64,000 nt of DNA from Phytopseudomonas daroniae (GCF_004327285.1 NZ_QJUI01000010.1:161408-225407), one strand, 5' to 3'; shown: positions 26,524 to 37,208, counted from the stretch's first letter. The notes: generated from the letters alone by a model not told the origin. Numbers and translations: made by a program.

Positions 26524-27483
26524 TTATTGGGCCGGGCAGGCAATGGGGGCCGTGCATTGGCCGGATACGTTGCCTTGCTTGCCAATGACGCTGAAGCGTT
26601 CGTCGTCCGGCGCCAGTCGCTGGGCACACTGACGGGCGCTGGTGGCTTCGGCCTTGCAGCCGCGCTCATCCATTACCTGGGACAGGTTGAACCAGCCCGC
26701 GGCGAAATCCGGTTGGCGGCTGACGCTCTCGCGTAACGCGGTTTCGGCGCCGCGCAGGTCACCGCCGGCATAACGGCTATTGGCCAGGGCAAACCAGCCT
26801 ACGGCCTGCTCCGGCCAACGCTGGGTCGCGGTGCGATAAGCGTGCTGGGCGGCATCCTTGCGGCCGACCTCTTCCAGGTCTGCGGCGGCCTTGAGCCATA
26901 CGGTCGGTTCGGCGGTAGCTGGCAACGTGTCCGGGGACATTGTCACGACTGCCCAGCGACTGCCTCGCGCCCAGGTTTTATCGAATGCGGCGAAGTCGGT
27001 CACCCAGCGTCGCGTGGTACCGGAGCGCAGAATGAGCGTCTGCTCGCGGCGGTCGTAGCCCACCAGCACCGCGAAATGCCACTGCGGGTACCAGTCGAAC
27101 GCCAGGTTCTGCAGCACCAGCACGGGGTTGCCGGCGGCCACTTCGGCAAGCAGCGCATCGAGCTTCGGCTTGAGCGGGTAGACGAGCAGATCGTGGGAGC
27201 GCGCCGCAGCGACCATTTCCACCTGCAGGCTGCCTTCGCGACCCGGGATGTAGACCTGGTTCTGCAGGAAACCTGGCGTTGTCAGCACACCGCGCTGGTT
27301 GAGCATGGTCGCCAAGGCAGCCGGCCCACACTGGTAGGCAGTCTGCGGATAAAAGGGAACGCTGCTGAGTTCGACTCGCTCAGGCAGGCGCTCGGCCTCC
27401 GGTGAAAGAACCGGAGACCTGGCGCATGCACTGAGCAGGACGATCAGAAGTGAAGCGAGTAGTGGTCTTAGCGATTTATGCAT
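26524..27483 (-). CDS. PA2778-family C39-like cysteine peptidase lipoprotein
   Basis: This 319-residue protein has a lipoprotein signal (LLSAC, Cys about residue 20). A C39-like papain-fold domain follows (about 40-190) with YQCGPAALATML as the Cys motif and YPQWHFAVLVGYD as the His motif. The C-terminal part (about 200-300) contains TPR-like helices (WFALANSRYAGGDLRGAETALRESV). Substrate unknown; such proteins may cleave or bind small peptides in the periplasm. It overlaps the end of the PA2779-like gene by 16 bp, the pair being conserved in Pseudomonas. Confidence 0.88.
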   Translation of the reverse strand: MHKSLRPLLASLLIVLLSACARSPVLSPEAERLPERVELSSVPFYPQTAYQCGPAALATMLNQRGVLTTPGFLQNQVYIPGREGSLQVEMVAAARSHDLLVYPLKPKLDALLAEVAAGNPVLVLQNLAFDWYPQWHFAVLVGYDRREQTLILRSGTTRRWVTDFAAFDKTWARGSRWAVVTMSPDTLPATAEPTVWLKAAADLEEVGRKDAAQHAYRTATQRWPEQAVGWFALANSRYAGGDLRGAETALRESVSRQPDFAAGWFNLSQVMDERGCKAEATSARQCAQRLAPDDERFSVIGKQGNVSGQCTAPIACPAQ

Positions 27484-27869
27484 TTCACGAAACTGAAGAG
27501 GTTTGTGGCGCAGAGCATATCGGTGATGATGAAGATCACCAAGAACAACACGATCACGCCAACTACACCGGCACCGGCCGGCGCTTCAGACAGTTGCGCA
27601 TTGAATTGCGACAGTTCGGCGCTGGTCAGGTTGTTGATGCGGTTTTCCACCTGATCACGCTCGACACCCATGGCGAGCAGCTTTTCCTTGACCTGCTGAT
27701 CGTCGAGCATCGACAGCAGTTGCTGACGGTCGACCTGCTGTTGCTGCTCGGTGAGCACTTCACCCGTACCGATCATCGCGGCATTGGCGAGTGGAACCTG
27801 AACGATCATCAGGACATGGAACACTGCCAGCATGGCAGCCAGACGACGAAAGAATGGGGATGTGGTCAT
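27468..27869 (-). CDS. PA2779-family membrane protein
   Basis: This 133-residue protein has a signal-like hydrophobic start (about residues 10-30), a helical periplasmic middle (QQQQVDRQQLLSMLDDQQVKEKLLAMGV...), and a C-terminal membrane segment (about 98-118) that ends in a short tail. It fits the PA2779 family, always found beside the C39-like peptidase; I infer that it partners or is cut by that enzyme. AAGGAG precedes the ATG. Confidence 0.88.
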   Translation of the reverse strand: MTTSPFFRRLAAMLAVFHVLMIVQVPLANAAMIGTGEVLTEQQQQVDRQQLLSMLDDQQVKEKLLAMGVERDQVENRINNLTSAELSQFNAQLSEAPAGAGVVGVIVLFLVIFIITDMLCATNLFSFVKCINR

Positions 27870-28063
27870 TTTGGTATCTCCTTATCAACCATAATCCTAG
27901 ACCCCTGTGGCAGACAGCCAGTTCCACCTATATCCGCGGCCCCTTCGATATGCGCTGTAGCCCAGTAAAATCGGGCGCTCGGGCGCGCATCGACAACGCC
28001 CCGAAACGGCGAAAACCGGCCCGAAAAGCCACCCGCTCCTTGCACGCCCGAAACCGCAAAAAC

Positions 28064-28957
28064 TCAAGCCGTCGCACCCAGCTGACTGCTCAGGTAATCG
28101 AGAAAACAGGTGATGCGCGAAGTGAGCGCGGTATTACGGTAGTAGACGGCGTGGATCGGCTGACGGACTTCCACGGTGTGCGCCGTCAGGATCTGCACCA
28201 GATCACCAGCGGCGCGGTCGCGATGGGTCATGAAATCCGCCAGGCAGACGATACCGGCGTCAGCCAGAGCCAATTGCCGCAACGTTTCACCACTGGATGC
28301 CTGCAGGCTGGGTTCGATGGTCAATCTATCGCCCAAAGGATGACGCAACGGCCATTGGTTAAGGCTTTCCGGCTGGGTGAAGCCGAGCAGGCTGTGCGCT
28401 TTCAGCGCCTCGACGCTGGCCGGCACACCATGGGTTTCAAGATAAGCCGGGCTGGCCAGCACGCGCAGGCGATTGCTACCCAGTGGCCGGGCATGCAGTG
28501 TCGAGTCGCGCAGCGGGCCGATGCGGATCGCCACGTCGGTGCGCTGCTCGATCAGGTCGATTATTTCATCGCTGCTGTGCAGCTCCAGTTCGATATTCGG
28601 ATAACGCTCACGAAAGCCCTTCACCAGCGGCACCACCGCATGCAGCATGAACGGCGCGGCAGCGTTGATGCGCAACCGCCCGGCCGGCGTCTGCCGACGC
28701 ACGCGCATCTGCTCCTCGGCCTCCTCGACGCTATCGAGAATGCGCCGTGCCTGGACGAGAAAAGCCTGACCTTCTTCGGTCAGTTCCAGACGTCGGGTAG
28801 TACGTTGCAAGAGCGTGACATCGAGCTTTTCTTCCAGCCGACTGAGAGCCCGGCTAATGCCCGAAGCGGTCTGCCCCAGTTGCTGCGCGGCGGCACTGAT
28901 GGAACCGCTGGCCACCACGGTGCTGAAGGCAAGGAGTTCGTCGAGGGTGGTCTTCAT
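28064..28957 (-). CDS. LysR-family regulator (YafC-like)
   Basis: This 297-residue regulator has the LysR winged helix (LDELLAFSTVVASGSISAAAQQLGQTASGISRALSRLEEKL, residues about 4-45) and a substrate-binding domain that runs to the end. It is divergent from dkgB, and E. coli has the same pair (yafC-dkgB), so control of dkgB by it is likely. I start it at 28957; an ATG at 28966 is possible and neither has a strong ribosome site. Confidence 0.9.
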   Translation of the reverse strand: MKTTLDELLAFSTVVASGSISAAAQQLGQTASGISRALSRLEEKLDVTLLQRTTRRLELTEEGQAFLVQARRILDSVEEAEEQMRVRRQTPAGRLRINAAAPFMLHAVVPLVKGFRERYPNIELELHSSDEIIDLIEQRTDVAIRIGPLRDSTLHARPLGSNRLRVLASPAYLETHGVPASVEALKAHSLLGFTQPESLNQWPLRHPLGDRLTIEPSLQASSGETLRQLALADAGIVCLADFMTHRDRAAGDLVQILTAHTVEVRQPIHAVYYRNTALTSRITCFLDYLSSQLGATA

Positions 28958-29115
28958 GGGCGCCATTCGTGAGTGCAGGTCAAATATGTTCTGCATGAGA
29001 CGCGGTTTTTCCGCATAAGTCCACGCTACATACTGGTTCACGAATCCAGCGCAACAACCTCTGGACAGCGCTGTCAGCTACAGACAATCGTCCATTCCAT
29101 ATAAGGAGCCTCTCA

Positions 29116-29919
29116 ATGCAGCAGATTCCCGCCCTCGGCCTCGGCACCTTCCGCCTCAAGGATCAGCAGGTCATCGACTCGGTACGCAACGGCCTGGAGC
29201 TTGGCTACCGGCATATCGACACCGCGCAGATCTACGGCAACGAGGCAGAAGTGGGTCAGGCCATCGCCGAAAGCGCCGTGCCGCGCAGCGAACTGTTCGT
29301 CACCACCAAGATCTGGGTCGACAACCTGGGCGCAGACAAACTGATCCCCAGCCTGGAAGAAAGCCTGCGCAAGCTGCGCCTCGATCAGGTCGATCTGACG
29401 CTGATCCACTGGCCTTCGCCCAAGGATGAAATCCAGGTGGCCGAATACATGGCCGCGCTGCTGGAGGCCAAGGCCGCTGGCCTGACCGCACTGATCGGGG
29501 TCTCCAACTTCACCAACGCGCACCTGCAACAGGCCATGGAAGTGGTCGGCGCCGATCAGATCGCTACCCACCAGGTGGAAGTCCACCCGTTCCTGCAGAA
29601 CCGCAAGGTAGTCGAATTCGCCAAGGAGCATGGCATTCACCTGACCGCCTATATGCCGCTGGCCTACGGCAAGGTCATGACCGATCCGGTGATCCAGGAC
29701 ATCGCCGCCAGGCACGCCGCCAATCCGGCTCAGGTCGCGCTGGCGTGGGCTCTGCAGCAGGGCTTCGCGGTGATTCCGTCGTCGACCAAACGCGCCAACC
29801 TGGAAAGCAACCTGGGGGCGCTGCAGTTGACGCTCAGCGAACAGGACATGGCCGCCATCGCCAAGCTGGAGCGCGGCGAGCGCCTGGCCAATCCGGATTT
29901 CGCCCCGCACTGGGATTAG
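29116..29919 (+). CDS. dkgB: 2,5-didehydrogluconate reductase B (aldo/keto reductase)
   Basis: This 267-residue protein is an NADPH-dependent aldo/keto reductase. [35 protein letters not shown] holds the catalytic Asp and Tyr; the Lys and His are in VTTKIW and [26 protein letters not shown] is the NADPH phosphate-binding loop. DkgB reduces 2,5-diketogluconate and methylglyoxal-type carbonyls in the cytoplasm. AAGGAG precedes the ATG. Its divergent LysR neighbour matches the E. coli arrangement. Confidence 0.93.
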   Translation: MQQIPALGLGTFRLKDQQVIDSVRNGLELGYRHIDTAQIYGNEAEVGQAIAESAVPRSELFVTTKIWVDNLGADKLIPSLEESLRKLRLDQVDLTLIHWPSPKDEIQVAEYMAALLEAKAAGLTALIGVSNFTNAHLQQAMEVVGADQIATHQVEVHPFLQNRKVVEFAKEHGIHLTAYMPLAYGKVMTDPVIQDIAARHAANPAQVALAWALQQGFAVIPSSTKRANLESNLGALQLTLSEQDMAAIAKLERGERLANPDFAPHWD

Positions 29920-30329
29920 AAGTCGACCTTGCCCCTGCCCGCCTTGATCGCCCCGCGCTTGGTCTTGCCTTCCAGCCGACGCTTTTTCGAGCCGAGGGTC
30001 GGCTTGGTCGGGCGCCGGGCCTTTTCGGTTTTACCCGCCGAACGAATCAGCTCCGCCAGCCGCTCCAGGGCGTCGGCGCGGTTCTGCTCCTGAGTGCGAT
30101 ATTGCTGGGCCTTGATGATCACCACGCCATCGGCAGTGATGCGGCTGTCACGCAGGGCCAGCAGGCGCTCTTTGTAGAACGGCGGCAATGACGACGCCTG
30201 GCTGTCGAAGCGCAGGTGCATGGCGCTGGACACCTTGTTGACGTTCTGCCCGCCCGCGCCCTGGGCGCGGATCGCGGTGAGTTCGACTTCGTCGTCAGGC
30301 AGATGAATGCTGTTGGAAATGACCAGCAT
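29916..30329 (-). CDS. arfB: Alternative ribosome-rescue factor ArfB
   Basis: This 137-residue protein is ArfB (YaeJ). It has the peptidyl-tRNA hydrolysis motif in [21 protein letters not shown] (about residues 20-40) and the basic C-terminal tail ([20 protein letters not shown]) that enters the empty mRNA channel of stalled ribosomes. The start at 30329 has AAGG six bases upstream. The tail end overlaps the dkgB stop by 4 bp in convergent orientation. Confidence 0.95.
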   Translation of the reverse strand: MLVISNSIHLPDDEVELTAIRAQGAGGQNVNKVSSAMHLRFDSQASSLPPFYKERLLALRDSRITADGVVIIKAQQYRTQEQNRADALERLAELIRSAGKTEKARRPTKPTLGSKKRRLEGKTKRGAIKAGRGKVDF

Positions 30330-30477
30330 GGTGCGCCTTGTCTGGGGTGGGCATGCAGGATAGCCCATGGCAGACGCAGCATGGTTGAAACCTTTGCTTG
30401 AAATTTCCTTCTACGAATAACCAAGCGCTCAAGTAAGTTAAGCGGCCGCACCTCATTACAGAGCACGAGAGAGCCCC

Positions 30478-31611
30478 ATGGACTCGATTACCCAAGCCGT
30501 ACTCGGCGCCAGCATTCAGGGCGCCTTGCTGGGTCGCTGGCAGGGACGCAAGGCTCTGCTCTACGGTGCGGTGCTGGGCACCCTGCCGGATCTGGATGTG
30601 GTCATCGATTATGGCGACTCGGTAGCCGCCATGACCTACCACCGTGGTTTCAGCCATTCGCTGTTCGTGCTCAGCGGCTTCGCCCTGCTGCTGACCTGGC
30701 TGCTACGACAGTGGCGACCAAACCCAGGTTATTCGGCGCGACGGCTGTTTCTGGCGATCTGGCTGGTGTTGATCACCCATCCGCTGCTCGATGCCTTTAC
30801 CAGTTACGGCACGCAACTACTCTGGCCTTTCGCCCCCACGCCAGCGGCCTGGTCGAGCATCTTCATCATCGATCCGATCTACAGCCTGCCGCTGCTTGGC
30901 GCGGTGATCTATGGCCTGATCAGTGGATTGCGTGACAAGGCCAACCCAGCCATCAACTGGGCCCTGGCCTTCTCTACCGTCTACCTGGCCTCGACCCTGG
31001 GCGGCAAATACATGGCCGAGCATCGGGTGGAAAAGGAACTCGCGCGCCAGGGTATCGAGGCGGAGGCCATTTTCAGCTCGCCAACGCCTTTCAATACGCT
31101 GCTGTGGCGGGTCATCGTGATCGAAGGCGAGGATTATCACGAAGCGCTGGTCGGCTGGTTCGACGGCACGCCGCCAGTGCTGGAACGAATACCGCGCGGC
31201 GCGGCGCTGGGCGAGGCGCTGAGCGACTCGCTTCCCCATCAGCGACTGAAGTGGTTCACCAATGACGTGCTGCGCTACGACCGGATCGGCGACCATCTGG
31301 TGGTGACCGACATTCGCCTGGGCATGACGGGTTTCCACCCGTTCCGCTTCGACTTCGCCCATTGGCAGGGTGATCTCTGGCAGGTGCAGCCCTATATCGA
31401 GCGCTGGCCAACGGAGCGTGGTGACATGCAACGCCTGGCTTTGCTCTGGCAGCGCATCTGGCAACCTTCCACACCAGTACCGCTGGCGCTCTGGGCCAGC
31501 GAGCTGAGTCACTACCCGCAAGGCGACAGCTCACCACCCGATACCGACCTCGCACCCGGCCGCAAAGCCGCCAGCTCAGCGAAGAAGGACGCCGCCGACC
31601 CGGCGCTGTAA
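30478..31611 (+). CDS. YdjM-type membrane-bound metal-dependent hydrolase
   Basis: This 377-residue protein starts MDSITQAVLGASIQGALLG and has the family's metal-binding pattern GTLPDLDV...YHRGFSHSL and THPLLDAFTSYGTQLLWPF in the first 125 residues, within about five membrane segments. The C-terminal half (about 190-345) is soluble and unassigned. The family is known as inner-membrane LexA-binding-associated hydrolases; the substrate is unclear. GAGAG lies before the ATG. Confidence 0.88.
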   Translation: MDSITQAVLGASIQGALLGRWQGRKALLYGAVLGTLPDLDVVIDYGDSVAAMTYHRGFSHSLFVLSGFALLLTWLLRQWRPNPGYSARRLFLAIWLVLITHPLLDAFTSYGTQLLWPFAPTPAAWSSIFIIDPIYSLPLLGAVIYGLISGLRDKANPAINWALAFSTVYLASTLGGKYMAEHRVEKELARQGIEAEAIFSSPTPFNTLLWRVIVIEGEDYHEALVGWFDGTPPVLERIPRGAALGEALSDSLPHQRLKWFTNDVLRYDRIGDHLVVTDIRLGMTGFHPFRFDFAHWQGDLWQVQPYIERWPTERGDMQRLALLWQRIWQPSTPVPLALWASELSHYPQGDSSPPDTDLAPGRKAASSAKKDAADPAL

Positions 31612-31675
31612 AGCGATAGCCGGGCTATGTGGGGCTGGTGTTCATCCACCAGAGCGGTGGGTCTGTGACATCGAT

Positions 31676-31706
31676 GGTGGAACGGTGAAGCGGGTTCCAC
31701 CCTACG
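31676..31706. repeat. Dispersed inverted repeat (GGTGG...CCACCCTACG type)
   Basis: GGTGGAAC and GTTCCACC form 8-bp arms and are followed by CCTACG. Related elements are at 26327-26358, 54474-54540 and 59563-59602, so this is a dispersed intergenic repeat family. Confidence 0.6.
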
Positions 31707-31766
31707 AAAAGCAGACCGTGGTTGAGCGGAGCGAAACCCGGGAAACGCTCCCGGGTATCGTTGGCT

Positions 31767-33722
31767 TCAGGTTCGGAACTGGCGCACCAGACCTTGCAGC
31801 TCGACGCCAAGGCGCGCCAGTTCGGCGCTCGAGGCCGCGGTCTGCTGGCTGGCACTGGCGCTCTGCTCGCCGATATCGCGTACCCGGGTAATGCTCTCGC
31901 TGATGGTTTCCGCAACGGCGCTCTGCTCTTCCGCTGCCGCAGCGATCTGCTGGTTCATCTGCTCGATGGTGCTCACCGCCTGAGTGATGCGGCCAAGGGC
32001 ATCGCCTGCCTCGCCCGCCAGGCTCACGGTACGCTGAGTCAACGTGCGGCTACCTTCCATCTGGGTGGCAGCACCATTGGCCAGGCGCTGCAGATTGGCG
32101 ATCAGATTTTCGATTTCCTGGGTCGAATCATGGGTGCGACGCGCCAGTGCTCGCACTTCGTCTGCCACGACAGCGAACCCACGGCCCTGATCGCCCGCAC
32201 GGGCGGCTTCGATGGCGGCATTGAGCGCCAACAGGTTGGTCTGCTCGGCGACCGCACGGATCACTTCCAGCACGCTGCCGATACGCCCACTTTCCTGGTT
32301 CAGCTCCTGCATGACTTCGGACGACTGCTCGACTTCCTGGGCCAGCTTGCCGATCTGACTGATGGCCTGCTGCACCACCTGATTGCCCTGCTGGGCTTCA
32401 CGGTCGGCATCGGCGGCGGCCAGCGAGGCCTGCTCGGCGTTCTGCGCCACTTCCTGCACGGTGGCCGCCATCTGGTGCATGGCGGTGGCGGTCTGTTCGG
32501 TTTCCAGCTTCTGGGTCTGCACGCCGGCACTGGTCTGGGCGGTGATCGCCGAGAGCTGCTCAGCCGCCGCGGCGATTTGCCCGACACCGCCGCCAATGCG
32601 GCCGACCAGATCGCGCAGGCTGCGGGTCATGCCCTGCATGGCTTCGAGCAGTTGGCCGAGTTCGTCGTGACGATCCTGAGGCAGATCCTGGCTCAAGTCG
32701 CCCTCGGCGATGCGGCGGGCGAAGGCCACGGTCTGACGTAGCGGCGCGACGATGGAGCGACTGATGCTCAGCGCTGCGAACAAGCCGATCAGCACCGCCG
32801 CGACACCCATGCTGGCAAACACCAATATGGCGTTACGGCTGCCATCGGTCATGCTCTGCTCTTCGATATTCTTGGCCTGCTCGGCCAGCACCAGCACCTG
32901 ATCGGCCTGCTGCAACATGGCCGCATCGCCGGCCTTGCTCTGCTCATATACCTGCTGATAGTTGGTAAAGGCCTGCTGATAATTACCGAGCGCCTCCAAC
33001 GCGGCTTCGATGGCACGCTTCTGGTCATCGTTGAGCCATACCATCAGCCCGTTGGCCGATGATTGCAGGTCATAGCTGACGAAGTTCCAGTCTTCCAGCG
33101 CAGCCGGCGAGCCGTCGATGATGAACTGACTTTCGTGGCCACGCAGTTCGAGCATGCGCTTGCTGAGGTTGGAGGCGGTTTCCGCCAGGGTCAGCGGGTC
33201 GCTGCCGCGTAACTGGTCGCCGGCCAGGCGCAATTCACGCACGGCGTCGTACATGCCCAGCTCGATCATCTCGAACTGGCTGCGCGCCTCCTCGGCCGCC
33301 TCGGCCATCTGGGTGCGAGCTTCGGCGGCGCGTACCTGCAGTTGCACACTGGCATCGAACTGCTGCAGATAATCGGCAGTGGCAGTGTCCATGCCTTGCA
33401 GGCGCTCGCGCTCGGCGGGTGTGGCACTGGCGATCAGCTCGGCCAGCCCGGCCCGTACCTTGGCGAGTTGCTCACGCATGCGCTGCGCGTCGGCCTCGCT
33501 GTGGCTCAAGGCGTAATCACGTTCCATGCGCCGCGCACCGAGTATCTGCGCATCTATGGTCGACAGCCCCAGGGACTGGGCGTGCCCCTGCATCACCGCC
33601 TGCACGGCGACGAAGCCGCTACCGGTCACGGCAACGGTCAACAAGAGCACCAGGCCAAACCCCATCAGAAGTTTCTTGCCCACGGAAAGGTCGACGAACA
33701 GTCGAGTGGCAGAATGCAACAT
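31767..33722 (-). CDS. Methyl-accepting chemotaxis protein (HBM-type sensor)
   Basis: This protein of about 651 residues has a first membrane helix ([23 protein letters not shown]), a periplasmic helical domain of about 250 residues that fits the HBM (helical bimodular) sensor found in McpS-type receptors, a second membrane helix ([21 protein letters not shown]), a HAMP domain, and the conserved signalling hairpin with [38 protein letters not shown] receptors of this kind sense organic acids. I prefer the ATG at 33722, with GGAG upstream, over 33737. Confidence 0.93.
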   Translation of the reverse strand: MLHSATRLFVDLSVGKKLLMGFGLVLLLTVAVTGSGFVAVQAVMQGHAQSLGLSTIDAQILGARRMERDYALSHSEADAQRMREQLAKVRAGLAELIASATPAERERLQGMDTATADYLQQFDASVQLQVRAAEARTQMAEAAEEARSQFEMIELGMYDAVRELRLAGDQLRGSDPLTLAETASNLSKRMLELRGHESQFIIDGSPAALEDWNFVSYDLQSSANGLMVWLNDDQKRAIEAALEALGNYQQAFTNYQQVYEQSKAGDAAMLQQADQVLVLAEQAKNIEEQSMTDGSRNAILVFASMGVAAVLIGLFAALSISRSIVAPLRQTVAFARRIAEGDLSQDLPQDRHDELGQLLEAMQGMTRSLRDLVGRIGGGVGQIAAAAEQLSAITAQTSAGVQTQKLETEQTATAMHQMAATVQEVAQNAEQASLAAADADREAQQGNQVVQQAISQIGKLAQEVEQSSEVMQELNQESGRIGSVLEVIRAVAEQTNLLALNAAIEAARAGDQGRGFAVVADEVRALARRTHDSTQEIENLIANLQRLANGAATQMEGSRTLTQRTVSLAGEAGDALGRITQAVSTIEQMNQQIAAAAEEQSAVAETISESITRVRDIGEQSASASQQTAASSAELARLGVELQGLVRQFRT

Positions 33723-34004
33723 CCTAAGCGGCTCCATTTGTTTTTATAGACTGCAGTGCACGAGCGCCTCTACAGCGGCGCTATTCATGGCTCTCGAAAG
33801 GTCATCGGCCACGTGGCGCAAAGCCTTAGCGAAAAAGGCCCGGTGAGCGGCGATATTGAGTGGCCACTATACCTTCACGCGTCCGGCGAGGATTGTCGCA
33901 AGGCAACAAAAGGTCGCAGCGTGGCGACCAATGGTCAGCAGGTTGGCGAAAATGGCACCCGCAGTACCTTGCACTGCGGGTGCTCGAAACGGCGGCTCCG
34001 GCGG

Positions 34005-35393
34005 TTACCGCCCCAGTCTGCGCTGGCGCAGTTGATAGCAGCCCCAGATGAACAGCAGCCAGAACGGGATGGCGAAGACCGACATGCGAATGCCTGGAAT
34101 GAACAGCATCACGCCGAGGATGAACAGCACGAAGGCCAGGCACAGGTAGTTGGCGAAGGGGAACCAGAACGCCTTGAATGAAGGCTTCACGCCCTTGGCC
34201 TGCATGGCCTTGCGGAACTTGATGTGGGCCAGGCTGATCATCGCCCAGTTGATCACCAGGGCAGCGACCACCAGGGACATCAGCAACTCCAGCGCGCTCT
34301 TCGGCACCAGGTAATTGACCACCACGCAGAGCAGCGTGAACGTCGCCGAGAAAAAGATCGCCAGCACCGGCACGCCACGCTTGTCGACCTTGAGCAGCGA
34401 CCTGGGCGCATTACCCTGCTCCGCCAAGCCGTAAAGCATGCGGCTGTTGCAGTATACGCCGCTGTTGTAGACCGACAACGCCGCGGTGAGCACCACGAAG
34501 TTGAGGATGTGCGCGGCGGTGTCGCTGCCGATCAACGAGAAGATCTGTACGAAGGGGCTGCTGCCGTAGGAGTCGCCACCCGCGGTCAGGGTTGCCACCA
34601 GGTCGTCCCAGGGGTGCAGCGACAGCAGCACGGTCAGCGCGCCGATGTAGAAGATCAGGATGCGGTAGACCACCTGGTTGATCGCCTTGGGGATCACCGT
34701 CTTCGGCTGATCGGCCTCGGCCGCTGTAATGCCCACCAGTTCCAGGCCGCCGAAGGAGAACATGATGATGGCCATCATCATCACCAGCCCCGATACGCCG
34801 TTGGGGAAGAACCCACCGTGGCTCCACAGGTTGCTCACCGAAGCCTGTTCACCGCCTGCACCGCTGAACAACAGGTAGCAGCCGAGCAGGATCATGCCCA
34901 TGATCGCCACCACCTTGATGATCGAGAACCAGAACTCGGCCTCGCCGAACACCCGCACGTTGGTCAGGTTGATCGCGTTGATGACCACGAAGAACACCGC
35001 CGCGGTAGTCCAGGAGGGAACCTCCGGCCACCAGTACTGCACGTACTTGCCCACCGCCGTGAGTTCGGCCATGCCGACCAGTACGTAGAGCACCCAGTAG
35101 TTCCAGCCCGAGAGAAAGCCCGCGAACGGCCCCCAGTAAGCATGCGCGAAGTGGCTGAAGGAGCCGGCTACCGGCTCTTCGACGATCATTTCGCCGAGCT
35201 GGCGCATGATCAGGAAGGCGATGAAGCCGCCAATCGCGTAACCGAGGATCATCGACGGCCCGGCGGACGCCATGACCCCGGCGGAACCGAGGAACAGACC
35301 GGTTCCGATGGCACCGCCCAGGGCGATCAATTGAATATGACGGTTCTTCAGGCCGCGCTTGAGCGGGCCTGTCTGGAGCATTTCGCTTGGCAT
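34005..35393 (-). CDS. Aromatic amino acid permease (APC family, AroP/PheP-like)
   Basis: This 462-residue protein has twelve membrane segments and the amino acid transporter signature HIQLIALGGAIGTGLFLGSAGVMASAGPSMILGYAIGG. SFSHFAHAYWGPFAGFLSGWNYW and SFGGLELVGITAAEADQP are typical of AroP, PheP and GabP. Because it lies downstream of hpd-hmgA-fahA-maiA in the same direction, tyrosine or phenylalanine uptake is the most probable role. AGGTGAG precedes the ATG. Confidence 0.88.
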   Translation of the reverse strand: MPSEMLQTGPLKRGLKNRHIQLIALGGAIGTGLFLGSAGVMASAGPSMILGYAIGGFIAFLIMRQLGEMIVEEPVAGSFSHFAHAYWGPFAGFLSGWNYWVLYVLVGMAELTAVGKYVQYWWPEVPSWTTAAVFFVVINAINLTNVRVFGEAEFWFSIIKVVAIMGMILLGCYLLFSGAGGEQASVSNLWSHGGFFPNGVSGLVMMMAIIMFSFGGLELVGITAAEADQPKTVIPKAINQVVYRILIFYIGALTVLLSLHPWDDLVATLTAGGDSYGSSPFVQIFSLIGSDTAAHILNFVVLTAALSVYNSGVYCNSRMLYGLAEQGNAPRSLLKVDKRGVPVLAIFFSATFTLLCVVVNYLVPKSALELLMSLVVAALVINWAMISLAHIKFRKAMQAKGVKPSFKAFWFPFANYLCLAFVLFILGVMLFIPGIRMSVFAIPFWLLFIWGCYQLRQRRLGR

Positions 35394-35497
35394 CTCTCAC
35401 CTGTGGGTGATCGACCGTGACGGGATCGAACCCGCTCGGCTCGTGGCCTGGCGGAATGGCTTGGGTTGTTTCTCGCTCGCAGTTACCGGCCGGCGGC

Positions 35498-36151
35498 TCA
35501 CTGCGCGTCGGGCTGGGCATCCGGCGCGGCTTGCCGAAACGCATCGAGGGCTTCACAGCGTGCGGTCAGAGCGAGGATGCGAGGGTACGCATCGAGGTCA
35601 CAGTCGAAACGGCGCGCATTGTACACCTGTGGAATCAAACAGGCTTCCAGATAGCCGGGCCGCTTACCGAGGGAAAATGTTTCACCGTACGCCATCAGCC
35701 CCTGCTCCACGGCCGCCAGGCCTTCGGCCAGCCAATGCCGGTACCAGGCGCTTTTCTCCTGTTCGGACGCGCCCAGCTCGCGCCCGAGATACTGCAGCAC
35801 CCTCAGGTTGTTGAGCGGATGCACCTCGCAAGCGATATGCAGCGCCATGGCACGCACCGCCGCGCGCTCGAGTGGATCGCCCGGCAGTAGCGCCGGCACC
35901 GGAAAGATCTCGTCGAGGTATTCGAGAATCGCAAGGGACTGGGCGATCCGCACGCCACCGCTCCCTTCATCCACCAGCAATGGCACCAGCCCCTGAGGGT
36001 TCAGCGCCTTGTATGCCTCCCCATGCTGTTCACCGCCGTCCCTGACCAGGTGCACGGGCACCTGGCAATAGCTCAGCCCCTTGAGGTTGAGCGCAATGCG
36101 CACCCGGTAGGCGGCGCTGGAACGCCAGTAGCCGTATAACGTCAACACGGT
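35498..36151 (-). CDS. maiA: Maleylacetoacetate isomerase
   Basis: This 217-residue protein is a zeta-class glutathione transferase. LTLYGYWRSSAAYRVRIALNLKGLSY holds the active-site SSxxYRVRIAL motif, and QSLAILEYLDE completes the glutathione site. It converts maleylacetoacetate to fumarylacetoacetate in tyrosine breakdown. I start at a GTG at 36151, because a perfect GGAGGT lies five bases upstream; an ATG at 36160 has only AGGA close by. It lies between fahA and the permease. Confidence 0.93.
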   Translation of the reverse strand, partial: TVLTLYGYWRSSAAYRVRIALNLKGLSYCQVPVHLVRDGGEQHGEAYKALNPQGLVPLLVDEGSGGVRIAQSLAILEYLDEIFPVPALLPGDPLERAAVRAMALHIACEVHPLNNLRVLQYLGRELGASEQEKSAWYRHWLAEGLAAVEQGLMAYGETFSLGKRPGYLEACLIPQVYNARRFDCDLDAYPRILALTARCEALDAFRQAAPDAQPDAQ

Positions 36152-36227
36152 GACCTCCATATTTCCTGCAGGATCCGGGGTAACGAATCGCCCGCAAGCG
36201 AGCTCCTTCGGACGGATACCGGCACCG

Positions 36228-37208
36228 CTAGCTGTATCGTTCGACCTGCTGGTCGATGGCGCCGAAGATGCTTGCGCCAGTGGCATCGAACATCTCGATG
36301 CGCACCCGGTCGCCGAACTTGAGAAACGGCGTTTTCGCCTCGCCGTACTCGAGCACTTCCAGCATGCGTTTTTCGGCCAGGCAGCTGGAACCGGCACTGC
36401 GGTCGTAGTTCGAGACGGTGCCCGAGCCGATGATCGTGCCGCTGCCCAGAGGCCGGGTGCGGGCGGCGTGGGCGATCAGCGTGGGGAAATCGAAGGTCAT
36501 GTCGGTGCCGGCATCGGGCTGGCCGAACAGCCGCTCGTTGATATGCGACACCAGTGGCCGGTGCACCCGCCCCTCACGCCAGCTATCGCCCAGTTCGTCC
36601 GGCGTGACCGCCACCGGCGAGAAACTCGACGACGGCTTGCTCTGGTAGAAGCCGAAACCCTTGGCCAACTCGCCGGGAATCAGGTTGCGCAGCGACACAT
36701 CGTTGACCAGCAGCAACAACTGGATGTGCCCGAGTGCCTGGGCAGGCGTGGCTCCCATGGGCACGTCGTCGGTGATCACTGCCAGCTCGGCTTCCAGATC
36801 GATGCCCCAGGCTTCGTCGCCCAGGCGGATCGGCGCGTGGGGCGGGATGAAGGTGTCCGCGCCGCCCTGATACATCAGCGGCTCGTGCCAGAACGACTCG
36901 GGCATCTCGGCGCCGCGGGCCTTGCGCACCAGCTCGACATGATTGACGTAGGCACTGCCATCGGCCCAGTGATAGGCGCGCGGCAACGGGCTATGGCAAT
37001 CGCCCTGGTGGAAATCGAATGCGCCGGACTCCAGACCGTCATTGAGGCGCTGATAAACCGACTCCAACTGCGGCCGTTTGCTGGGCCACTCATCCAGCGC
37101 GGCCTGCAGCGTATGGGCGATCTGCGGCACAGCAACGGCGCGGGACAGATCGCGGGAAACGACCACGAGCACGCCGTCGCGGCCCTGGTTCAGTGATGCG
37201 AGTTTCAT
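36228..37208 (-). CDS. fahA: Fumarylacetoacetase
   Basis: This 326-residue protein is a fumarylacetoacetate hydrolase. The metal-binding block WGIDLEAELAVITDD (E-x-E...D) and the catalytic DVSLRNLIP and GFGFYQSKPSSSFSPVAVTPDELG are present. It splits fumarylacetoacetate to fumarate and acetoacetate, the last step of tyrosine degradation. Its ATG overlaps the hmgA stop (ATGA), so the two are coupled. Confidence 0.95.
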   Translation of the reverse strand: MKLASLNQGRDGVLVVVSRDLSRAVAVPQIAHTLQAALDEWPSKRPQLESVYQRLNDGLESGAFDFHQGDCHSPLPRAYHWADGSAYVNHVELVRKARGAEMPESFWHEPLMYQGGADTFIPPHAPIRLGDEAWGIDLEAELAVITDDVPMGATPAQALGHIQLLLLVNDVSLRNLIPGELAKGFGFYQSKPSSSFSPVAVTPDELGDSWREGRVHRPLVSHINERLFGQPDAGTDMTFDFPTLIAHAARTRPLGSGTIIGSGTVSNYDRSAGSSCLAEKRMLEVLEYGEAKTPFLKFGDRVRIEMFDATGASIFGAIDQQVERYS

